6,112 bases of DNA. Origin: Spirochaetaceae bacterium (lineage in GTDB: Bacteria; Spirochaetota; Spirochaetia; Treponematales; Breznakiellaceae). The stretch spans positions 1-6,112 of the forward strand of contig JAITKD010000010.1 in assembly GCA_031278575.1 (NCBI GenBank). Reading direction: 5' to 3'. Numbering within the stretch: position 1 is the stretch's first letter; every line of letters begins with the position of its first letter. Below are positions 1 through 6,096 of the stretch, piece by piece. The notes under the pieces were generated by a model that was given only the letters and a program-made list of their open reading frames with translations, was not told the origin of the DNA and made no database searches. The translations under genes and the position numbers were made by a program.

Positions 1-14
1 TGGCAGGGGTTGTC

Positions 15-692
15 ATGGCGGGGATTAAATTACCGGCATTTTATAAAAAAAAGTTTCCGGCGCTCTGGTTTGGGTTGATAGCGGCGCTTTTTTTATCCTG
101 TTCCCGGGCGGAACCGAAAATCGCCTACGGATTTATACGGCTGGTCTATTATCAGAGTTCCGGGAAGCCTGAAGAACGGTTTTCTTTTTTTGTACTTCCC
201 GATGATGAAGACGGCATGGAGGATATTAACGAGCTTTACCTTCATTATGACCGGGAAGGGCTGTTCTGGTCCCTGTCTGCCGCGGATTGGATAAGCTATG
301 AATCGGAGGGGCAAACCTGGATTGGGAGCCGCGGTATTACCATGATGAATGGGGAGCGTCTGCCCCGGGGGCAATACCGGGCGGTGATTATCGATAAGGG
401 GGGTGAAAAATCGGATCGGATCTTCAGTTTTGATGCCCCGGAGGATCCCCGGTTCGCCTTTCCCCTCTTGGCTATCAACAACGGGGCGTACCGGATAGAG
501 TCCTTGTATCCTGAAAACAGGCTTATCTGTTATGATGAGGGGGGGGAATTTATTGCCCTTCAGGACATACCCGGCGGCGAAGGGAATGTGCGGGATCTTA
601 ATCTCCCGTCCAATACCCGGACCGTCGCGCTGTGGGCGGAGGATGCGGAGTATTTTACCTCGGCCTTGACGGAAGTTGTTCCCCTGCCGTAA
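15..692 (+). CDS. Putative spirochaetal lipoprotein of unknown function
   Basis: I do not recognise a family. The 225-residue product starts with a lipoprotein signal peptide: basic residues K11-K13, a hydrophobic stretch around residues 14-27, and the lipobox F26-L27-S28-C29, so Cys29 would be the acylated first residue of the mature protein. Phenylalanine at -3 is atypical for Proteobacteria, but spirochaete lipoboxes are looser. The mature part (about 196 residues) has no further membrane segment. It has alternating hydrophobic and aromatic strands with acidic loops (for example DDEDG at 63-67), which suggests a beta-rich, Ig-like or lipocalin-like fold; that is inference. The ATG at 15 has an AGGGG five bases upstream and places the signal peptide correctly. 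A TTG at 9-11 is also in frame. It lies 21 nt before trmB. It is less GC-rich than ligA and hrpB and contains a run of eight G at 539-546. Location is probably periplasmic or outer-membrane anchored. Confidence 0.85.
   Translation: MAGIKLPAFYKKKFPALWFGLIAALFLSCSRAEPKIAYGFIRLVYYQSSGKPEERFSFFVLPDDEDGMEDINELYLHYDREGLFWSLSAADWISYESEGQTWIGSRGITMMNGERLPRGQYRAVIIDKGGEKSDRIFSFDAPEDPRFAFPLLAINNGAYRIESLYPENRLICYDEGGEFIALQDIPGGEGNVRDLNLPSNTRTVALWAEDAEYFTSALTEVVPLP
539..546 (+). repeat. G8 homopolymer tract inside the lipoprotein gene
   Basis: Eight consecutive G residues span the end of codon 175 (Glu), codons 176-177 (Gly-Gly) and the first base of codon 178 (Glu). Gaining one G would shift the frame and reach a TAA after about 195 residues in total; losing one G gives an altered tail. 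Poly-G tracts of about this length are known variable sites in Treponema pallidum. Whether this one varies cannot be told from a single sequence. Confidence 0.6.
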
Positions 693-705
693 GAATTTTT
701 ATAAA
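676..705 (+). promoter_or_regulatory. Possible weak promoter for trmB
   Basis: TTGTTC at 676-681 (3 of 6 matches to the sigma-70 -35 box) and TATAAA at 700-705 (5 of 6 matches to the -10 box) are separated by 18 bases. The -10 box lies in a conspicuously AT-rich 21-nt gap. Transcription from it would start about 7 bases downstream, close to the trmB ATG at 714, giving a nearly leaderless message. The AT-rich gap could equally be a simple intercistronic spacer. The call is weak. Confidence 0.25.
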
Positions 706-713
706 TAAAACCT

Positions 714-1427
714 ATGAATCAGGAAGTTGTTGAATTATCCAAGCCCCTGTTTCCTGAAGAATTCAGGATCAAAAGTTATGTCCTCCGGGGGGGACGGATG
801 AGCGATGCCCAAAAGCGGTCTTATGCGGCCCTTGCCTCCCGGTATACGATTCCCTTTACGGGCAGCCCCCTTGATTTCGGGATGTTTTTTGGTAATGGAA
901 ACCCGGTAACCGTAGAAATCGGTTTTGGGATGGGGCTTGCCACCGCGATGATTGCCCAGGAAAATCCCGGGAAAAACTATGTGGGCATCGAAGTGTTCCG
1001 GCCCGGTATCGGACGGCTCCTCTGGGAAATCGAAAAGCGGCGGCTCGATAATATCCGTATCATAGAATATGACGCGGTGGAAGTATTTGAGGGGATGATC
1101 CCCGCTGATTCCCTGGGGGGGATACATGTTTTTTTCCCCGATCCCTGGCCTAAGAAACGGCACCATAAACGGCGGCTCATGAAACGGCCCTTTACGGACC
1201 TCTTGGCCCGGAGGCTCGGTCCGTCCGGCTATATCTATATGGTTACCGACTGGGCCGAATACGGGGAATGGGCATTGGGGGAACTTTCCGCGACCCCGGG
1301 ACTGGTTAATGCCTATGAGGGGTTCGCCCCGCCCCAGAACTGGCGGCCCCGGACTAAATTTGAGGCCAAGGGGTTGCAAAAAAACCATAGGGTATGGGAA
1401 CTTTTGTTTAAAGCGGGGGTATCCTGA
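714..1427 (+). CDS. trmB: tRNA (guanine-N7-)-methyltransferase TrmB
   Basis: A cytosolic S-adenosylmethionine-dependent enzyme that methylates N7 of guanine 46 in the variable loop of tRNAs. The 237-residue length is normal for bacterial TrmB. Visible motifs in order are the N-terminal family signature [13 protein letters not shown] (21-33), SAM-binding motif I VEIGFGMG (67-74), an acidic motif II GIEV (91-94) with Glu93 expected at the ribose of SAM, the diagnostic block [14 protein letters not shown] (141-154), VTDW (177-180) with Asp179, and the C-terminal TKFEAKG (214-220). The ATG at 714 is preferred over the in-frame ATG at 798, which is Met29 inside the conserved N-terminal signature. 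No Shine-Dalgarno sequence is visible before 714, so translation may be coupled to the upstream gene or leaderless. The stop codon overlaps the ligA start by one base (TGATG). Nothing in the product appears missing. Confidence 0.97.
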   Translation: MNQEVVELSKPLFPEEFRIKSYVLRGGRMSDAQKRSYAALASRYTIPFTGSPLDFGMFFGNGNPVTVEIGFGMGLATAMIAQENPGKNYVGIEVFRPGIGRLLWEIEKRRLDNIRIIEYDAVEVFEGMIPADSLGGIHVFFPDPWPKKRHHKRRLMKRPFTDLLARRLGPSGYIYMVTDWAEYGEWALGELSATPGLVNAYEGFAPPQNWRPRTKFEAKGLQKNHRVWELLFKAGVS

Positions 1428-1429
1428 TG
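1425..1429 (+). promoter_or_regulatory. TGATG stop/start overlap coupling trmB to ligA
   Basis: The TGA stop of trmB (1425-1427) shares its last base with the ATG of ligA (1427-1429). Only a weak G run (GCGGGGG ending near 1419) precedes it as a ribosome binding site. This arrangement normally means termination-reinitiation, so ligA translation probably depends on translation of trmB. Confidence 0.7.
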
Positions 1430-3433
1430 GTAAAAAACAATTCGGAAAAAATACAGTCCGGCGAATCCCGGATCGCCGCCCTGGAAGGGCTCATTAGTTC
1501 CTATCAGGATTCCTACTACAACGGGGAAGGGGAAATATCCGACGGGGAATTCGACCTCCTCTGGGATGAACTCAAGGCCCTCAAACCGGACAGCCCGGTA
1601 CTCCGGCGGGTGGGGGCGGATTCCGTCGACGGTTTCCCCAAGGCCCGGCATCTCATCCCCATGGGGAGCCAGGACAAGGCCGCCAACCCCGTCGAATTTC
1701 GGGCCTGGGCCGAAAAAACGGCCCCTTCCGCTATGGTGGTTCAGTACAAGCTGGACGGGGCAAGCCTGGAGCTCCAGTACGAGAAGGGGAAACTCCGGCG
1801 GGCCATCACCCGGGGGGACGGGGTCGTCGGGGACGAGATCACCCGGAACGCCCGGCGTATGGGCGGGGTCCCGGAGGAGTTAGACCTCCCCTTTACCGGG
1901 GGAATTCGGGGGGAGGTGCTGATGACCCGCGAGGTCTGGCGGGAGAAATACCCCGATAAGGCCAATTGCCGGAACGCCGCCAACGGTATCATGCGCCGGA
2001 AAGACGGGACGGGCTGCGAGGACCTCACCCTGATCGTCTACGATGCCGCCGCTTCCGGGGACGACGGCTTTTTTAAAGACGAGCTTGAAAAAATAGGCTG
2101 GCTCAAGGATCGGGGGTTTTCCGTTGCCGTTACCCGGGAATTTACCGGCCCGGAGGAGGTGATTTCTTACCGGGCGGCGGTGGCGGAGGAACGGAAGTCC
2201 CTTTCGGTGGACATCGACGGGCTTGTGGTAAAGGACCGGATCACCGATATGGCGGATCTCCGGCGGGTCCGGCCTGAGCGGCAGATAGCCTTCAAATTCG
2301 ACCCGGAAACCGCGGTCAGTATCCTCCGGGGGGTGGAGTGGAGTGAATCCGGGGCCACCTATACCCCCATCGGCATCGTGGACCCGGTCAGGCTGGCGGG
2401 AACCACGGTACAGCGGGCAAACCTCAATAACCCCGACATGATCCGGGCCATGGGGCTCAGGATAGGTTCCCCGGTTACCATCGTCAAGCGGGGGGAGATT
2501 ATCCCCAAGATCGAGGGGCTTGCCCCGGGAGGTTCCCCTCTGGAGGAGGAGCGGGATATTGAGTTTCCCGTTCAATGCGGGAGCTGCGGCAGTACCCTGG
2601 AGGACGGGGGGACCCGGCTCTTCTGTCCCAACCCGGATTGTCCCAAGCGGCTCCTTCACCGGCTGCAAAAGTGGATTTCCGTCCTGGATATCCGGGAATT
2701 GGGGGAAAAACTCATCCAGCAGCTCTTTGACAAAGGGCGGGTCCGGCATATTCAGGAACTCTACACCCTGACGCCGGAGGAGCTGGCGGAATACGAGCGG
2801 ATGGGGGAGCTTTCCGCCGCCAAGGTGGTCCGGCATATCCGTACCCCCCGGGAGCTTTCCCTGGCGGTTTTTATCGCGGGGTTTGATTTTGAAGGGGTGG
2901 GGGAACTGATCATGGAACGGGTTGTCTCCGCGGGATATAACACCCTGGAAAAACTCAGGACCGTCTCGGCGGAGGAACTGGCCGGGGTCTACGGCCTGGG
3001 GGATATCACCGCCCGGACTATTTTGGGCGGCCTGGCCGAGACCGCCGCGGAAATTGAGGGGGTTCTGTCCGCGGGGATCATCACCATTGCCCCGCCGCCC
3101 GCGGCGGCGGAGCAGCCCTTCCGGGGTTTTTCCTTCTGTTTTACCGGGGAATTGGCCTCCATGAAGCGGGCCGAAGCGGAGGAACGGGTCCGGGCCCGGG
3201 GGGGATCCGCCAAATCATCGGTGGTCAAGGATCTTTCCTTCCTCGTAACCAACGATCCCGAGTCGGGATCGGGGAAAAACAAAAAGGCCCGGACCCTGGG
3301 AATTCCCCTTATTGACGAGAAGGAATTCCTCGCCATCCTGGAGGATCCCCTCCGGGCCGCCGCTTATGCCCGGAACCCTGGGGAAAGCGCCTCCGGGGAA
3401 AAGGCCCCTTCTCCCCAGGGAGAGCTCTTTTAA
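1427..3433 (+). CDS. ligA: NAD-dependent DNA ligase LigA
   Basis: Seals nicks in DNA during replication and repair, using NAD+ to adenylate an active-site lysine. At 668 residues it is full length, with all domains in order. Domain Ia for NMN binding holds YY (30-31) and ISDGEFD (37-43). The adenylation domain has catalytic Lys108 in KLDG (108-111), RGDG (129-132), RGE (161-163), DIDGLVVK (262-269) and AFKF (288-291). An OB fold follows, then a four-cysteine zinc finger (C384, C387, C400, C405), helix-hairpin-helix repeats (about 445-545) and a C-terminal BRCT domain (about 565-640) ending in a Pro/Gly/Ser tail. Compared with the E. coli enzyme, several usually conserved positions differ: Gln106 where Glu precedes KLDG, GDEIT for GEDIT, RNAANGIMRRKDG for RNAAAGSLRQLD, and WSESGATYTP for QVGRTGAITP. 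These look like a lineage-specific ligase rather than decay, because the frame and catalytic Lys are intact. The start is fixed by the TGATG overlap with trmB; hrpB follows after 5 nt. Confidence 0.97.
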   Translation: MVKNNSEKIQSGESRIAALEGLISSYQDSYYNGEGEISDGEFDLLWDELKALKPDSPVLRRVGADSVDGFPKARHLIPMGSQDKAANPVEFRAWAEKTAPSAMVVQYKLDGASLELQYEKGKLRRAITRGDGVVGDEITRNARRMGGVPEELDLPFTGGIRGEVLMTREVWREKYPDKANCRNAANGIMRRKDGTGCEDLTLIVYDAAASGDDGFFKDELEKIGWLKDRGFSVAVTREFTGPEEVISYRAAVAEERKSLSVDIDGLVVKDRITDMADLRRVRPERQIAFKFDPETAVSILRGVEWSESGATYTPIGIVDPVRLAGTTVQRANLNNPDMIRAMGLRIGSPVTIVKRGEIIPKIEGLAPGGSPLEEERDIEFPVQCGSCGSTLEDGGTRLFCPNPDCPKRLLHRLQKWISVLDIRELGEKLIQQLFDKGRVRHIQELYTLTPEELAEYERMGELSAAKVVRHIRTPRELSLAVFIAGFDFEGVGELIMERVVSAGYNTLEKLRTVSAEELAGVYGLGDITARTILGGLAETAAEIEGVLSAGIITIAPPPAAAEQPFRGFSFCFTGELASMKRAEAEERVRARGGSAKSSVVKDLSFLVTNDPESGSGKNKKARTLGIPLIDEKEFLAILEDPLRAAAYARNPGESASGEKAPSPQGELF

Positions 3434-3438
3434 GCCCC

Positions 3439-5997
3439 ATGGAAACCGGCGTTATCCACCGGATTCTCCGGGAAACCGGCCTCCCCTTAGTCCCCCGGCT
3501 GGGGGAGATTTGCGGCGCCCTGGAGGAACGGGGGGCGGCCGTGGTCCGTTCCGATCCGGGGAGCGGAAAATCCACCCTGCTCCCCCTGGCCTTGCTGGAC
3601 CGTTCCCCCCCGGCGGGGGGCCGGATCCTTATGCTGGAAGGCCGCCGGGCCGCGGCGGTGGGGATCAGCGCCCGGATGGCGGAACTTCTGGGGGAAAAGA
3701 TCGGGGAACGGGTAGGGTATTCGGTACGGTTGGAACGGCGGGTTTCTCCCCGTACCCGGGTGGAGGTCCTCACCGAGGGGCTCCTGGTCCGGCGCATCCA
3801 GGGGGATCCCGGTTTGGGCGGGGTTTCCACGGTGATTTTCGATGAATTCCACGAGCGGTCGGTTCATACGGATATAGCCCTGGCCCTGATCCTGGACCTC
3901 CGCCGGATGGGTCTCAAGGTCCGGATCCTCATCATGTCCGCCACCATGGACGCCGCCCGGATCGGGGCCTTCATCGATTCCGTGGAAAACCGGACCGGGC
4001 CGGATAAAACCCCGGTTTTTGACTGTCCCGGCAGGATCTTTCCGGTCAAAATCGAATACCGGCCCATCCCCGACCGGATCCCCCTGGGGACGGCCTCTGC
4101 CCAAGCCCTTATCGGGATCCTCCGGGAGGGGGAGGCCGGGGACGTGTTGGTTTTTCTTCCGGGGAAGGGGGAAATCGCCGCCGCGGCCCGGGCTTTGGAG
4201 GAAGCCGGCATAGGGAATCACTGCCGGATCCTTCCCCTCCACGGGGGGCTTCCCCTGGCCCAACAGCGGGAGGTCATCGCCCCTTCCCCCGCCGGAGCCG
4301 GGAAGTCCCCCCGGCGGATAATCCTCTCCACCAACATAGCCGAGACGGGGCTTACCGTTCCGGGAATCACCGCGGTGGTGGATTCCGGTTATGCCCGGAT
4401 AGAACGATTCCACCTTCCCACGGGTATGAACCGGCTTTGCCGGGAACCCGTGAGCCGCCAGGCCGCGGATCAGCGGGCGGGGAGGGCGGGGCGGCTCATG
4501 CCGGGCCGGTGTATCCGGCTCTGGAATGAGGCCGTACCCCGGCCGGCCGAGACCGACCGGGAGATAAACCGGATCGACCTGGCCGGCTTGGTCCTGGAAT
4601 GCCTCCTCTGGGGAGTCCGTCAGCGGGATGAACTCCCCTGGCCGGATATACCCCCGGAACCGGCTTGGGAGCGGGGGCTGGAACTGTTGGCGCGCCTCGG
4701 CGCGGCGGATAAAGACCGGAACCCCACGGACCGGGGCAGGGACCTGGCCCGGCTGGGGCTGCATCCCCGGCTGGGAGTCCTCTGCCTGGCGGGGAAAGCC
4801 GCCGGCCGGGGGGGGCTTGCGGCGGTATCCGCGGCGATCCTCTCTGAACGGGACGGATCGGGGATTTTGGGTGACGCCGACTTTTGCCGCCGCCTGGCCC
4901 TGATCCGAACGGCCCGGGAGGGAACCGGGGAAGCCGGCGGCAACGCCTGGGTAAAGGGAATTATCCGGACCTCCGGGGACCTTCTCAGGCGATTGGGGCA
5001 TGGGGAGGACGGGCTTTCTTGGAGCCCCCCGGAGGAGGCCTCGGTGGGGGAACTCCTCAAGGCCGCCTTTCCCGACCGGATTGCCAGGCGCCAGGGGGCG
5101 GAACAGTTTCGTTTCGTCTCAGGCAGGGAGGGGACGGTCGAAGGCCCCCTCGCCGGGTCGGAATGGCTCGTGGCCCCCGAGGTGGATGCCGGGGAACGTT
5201 CCGCCCGGATCGGCCTTGCCGCCCCCCTTTCCCCGGAGGGCGTTGCAGAGGTTTTGGCGGGGGAACTCCGCGAGGAGACCGCCGTTGAATGGAAGGGCCT
5301 TTTTCCCCGGACCCTGGTTTTACTCAGGGCGGGACGGCTGGTGATCTCCGAAAAAAGAGAACCAAGCCGGCGGGAAGATATCCTCCACGCCCTGGAGGGC
5401 CTCCTCGCGGATCGCGGGATAGGGATTTTACCCTGGGAGGGGGAGGGTTTACGGCTTTTGGAACGGATCCGTTTTTGGGCCCGGCAGGGGGCCGAAAGGG
5501 CCCGCGGCGGGGGAGGGCCGGAACCCGCCGCCTGGACCGACGGGGCCCTTTGCGCCGGGGCTTCGGACTGGCTCGGCCCGTTTATATGGGATGGACGCCG
5601 CCGGGGAAACGGACCCGTAATAACCGGGGGCGGCCTTATTCGGGCCGTGGAGGCCCGGCTGGGGTGGAAGCAAAAACAGGAATTGGATCTCCTGGTTCCC
5701 CCCCGGTTTACCCTTCCCAATGGAAAAGAAAGGGTCATAGACTACGGATCCGGGGAGCCGGTTCTCCGAATTCGCCTTCAGGATGCCTTTGGTATCGGGG
5801 AAGAGAAGCGCATCCTGGGGAAACCCGTCATCTTCCATCTGCTCTCCCCCGCGGACAGGCCCATCCAGATCACGGCGGATCTGCCGGGTTTTTGGGCCGG
5901 TTCGTATCGTGAGGTCCGGAAGGAAATGCGGGGCCGGTATCCCAAACACCCCTGGCCCGAAGCGCCGCCTGCATTTGAACACACGTCTAAAAACTAA
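3439..5997 (+). CDS. hrpB: ATP-dependent DEAH-family helicase HrpB
   Basis: A superfamily 2 helicase of the DEAH/RHA type, presumed to be an RNA-dependent ATPase in the cytosol; its cellular role in most bacteria is undefined. The 852 residues fit the family (roughly 800-850). Motifs in order are Walker A SDPGSGKST (38-46), DEFHERS (135-141, the HrpB form of motif II), SAT (167-169), motif V STNIAETGLTV (297-307) and motif VI QRAGRAGR (345-352). A helicase-associated region follows. The HrpB-specific C-terminal domain then shows LVPPRFTLPNGKERVIDY (752-769), HLLSPADRPIQITADLPGFW (800-819) and GSYREVRKEMRGRYPKHPWP (821-840), which separates it from HrpA. A Gly-rich linker lies near 688-694. 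The ATG at 3439 is 5 nt after the ligA stop; an AGGGAG about 16 bases upstream lies inside ligA and is too distant to be ideal, so coupling is likely. A G8 run at 4808-4815 sits just after the helicase core. Confidence 0.97.
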   Translation: METGVIHRILRETGLPLVPRLGEICGALEERGAAVVRSDPGSGKSTLLPLALLDRSPPAGGRILMLEGRRAAAVGISARMAELLGEKIGERVGYSVRLERRVSPRTRVEVLTEGLLVRRIQGDPGLGGVSTVIFDEFHERSVHTDIALALILDLRRMGLKVRILIMSATMDAARIGAFIDSVENRTGPDKTPVFDCPGRIFPVKIEYRPIPDRIPLGTASAQALIGILREGEAGDVLVFLPGKGEIAAAARALEEAGIGNHCRILPLHGGLPLAQQREVIAPSPAGAGKSPRRIILSTNIAETGLTVPGITAVVDSGYARIERFHLPTGMNRLCREPVSRQAADQRAGRAGRLMPGRCIRLWNEAVPRPAETDREINRIDLAGLVLECLLWGVRQRDELPWPDIPPEPAWERGLELLARLGAADKDRNPTDRGRDLARLGLHPRLGVLCLAGKAAGRGGLAAVSAAILSERDGSGILGDADFCRRLALIRTAREGTGEAGGNAWVKGIIRTSGDLLRRLGHGEDGLSWSPPEEASVGELLKAAFPDRIARRQGAEQFRFVSGREGTVEGPLAGSEWLVAPEVDAGERSARIGLAAPLSPEGVAEVLAGELREETAVEWKGLFPRTLVLLRAGRLVISEKREPSRREDILHALEGLLADRGIGILPWEGEGLRLLERIRFWARQGAERARGGGGPEPAAWTDGALCAGASDWLGPFIWDGRRRGNGPVITGGGLIRAVEARLGWKQKQELDLLVPPRFTLPNGKERVIDYGSGEPVLRIRLQDAFGIGEEKRILGKPVIFHLLSPADRPIQITADLPGFWAGSYREVRKEMRGRYPKHPWPEAPPAFEHTSKN
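4808..4815 (+). repeat. G8 homopolymer tract inside hrpB
   Basis: Eight consecutive G residues cover the end of codon 457 (Arg) and codons 458-459 (Gly-Gly). Gain of one G would lead to a TGA within about ten codons, leaving a product of about 469 residues that keeps the ATPase core but lacks the HrpB-specific C-terminal domain. Runs of seven G also occur at 787-793, 1115-1121 and 3198-3204, so G runs are partly a product of local codon bias. Confidence 0.55.
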
Positions 5998-6041
5998 GGA
6001 AGCGCTGATTTATTCAATCGAGAATAAATCGGCGCTCCTTT
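5996..6041 (+). terminator. Long hairpin overlapping the hrpB stop; terminator-like or terminal repeat
   Basis: Bases 6001-6015 pair with 6022-6036 in a 15-bp stem (one G-U at 6006/6031) around the 6-base loop AATCGA. With one bulged A near 6001 the pairing extends outward through AAGG / CCTT, almost reaching the stop codon of hrpB. Three T follow the CC, so it can act as a weak intrinsic terminator, possibly in both directions because an A run precedes it. The inner stem is AT-rich (GATTTATTC / GAATAAATC) and the U tract is short, which is unlike a strong terminator. The left arm GGAAGCGCTG begins right after CTAA, which also fits the edge of a mobile repeat. Confidence 0.55.
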
Positions 6042-6043
6042 AA

Positions 6044-6091
6044 CGCAAGGTAAACAAAGTTTACCCCATTTGCGCAATGAAATGAGCAAAT
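6044..6091 (+). other. Overlapping inverted repeats that could form alternative hairpins
   Basis: CGCAA (6044-6048) can pair with TTGCG (6070-6074), enclosing the 17-base dyad with a 4-base bulge. ATTTGC (6068-6073) can instead pair with GCAAAT (6086-6091) around a 12-base loop. The two share 6070-6073, so they exclude each other. TTGCGCAA at 6070-6077 is also a perfect palindrome. Mutually exclusive pairing just before a possible start codon is what a leader switch would look like, but there is no T tract, and short AT-rich repeats can arise by chance. Confidence 0.3.
6049..6065. promoter_or_regulatory. Perfect 17-base dyad, operator-like
   Basis: GGTAAAC and GTTTACC are exact inverse complements separated by AAA. 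The 7-base half-sites in an AT-rich intergenic stretch resemble the operator of a dimeric repressor, and the site lies about 45 bases upstream of a possible start codon at 6108. The same sequence could act as a small RNA hairpin. No particular regulator can be named. Confidence 0.4.
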
Positions 6092-6096
6092 ACATT

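Noticed and set aside
735..1388. 217-residue open frame on the minus strand opposite trmB
   Set aside because: It mirrors the TrmB coding sequence and has no own motif; explained by codon bias.
798..1427. Alternative trmB start at the ATG at 798, which has a G run upstream
   Set aside because: It would remove part of the conserved N-terminal TrmB signature ([13 protein letters not shown]), so the ATG at 714 is the better start despite lacking a ribosome binding site.
1880..2836. 318-residue open frame on the minus strand opposite ligA
   Set aside because: Pro/Gly-rich shadow with no domain signal; ligA on the + strand is conserved across the whole stretch.
3312..3845. 177-residue + strand frame bridging the ligA-hrpB junction
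   Set aside because: Composition is dominated by Pro, Gly and Arg, and it overlaps the ligA BRCT end and the hrpB Walker A region in another frame. No sign of a fusion or programmed frameshift.
3487..5738. Long open frames on the minus strand opposite hrpB (504 residues at 3487-5001 and 372 residues at 4620-5738)
   Set aside because: Their products are low-complexity, rich in Pro, Gly, Arg and Ser, with no recognisable motif. High GC content and the CGG/GGG/CCC codon bias of hrpB remove stop codons from the opposite strand. hrpB itself has complete family motifs.
5783..6043. 86-residue + strand frame running from hrpB through the terminal hairpin
   Set aside because: Mostly an out-of-frame reading of the hrpB C-terminus; its tail is simply a translation of the hairpin.
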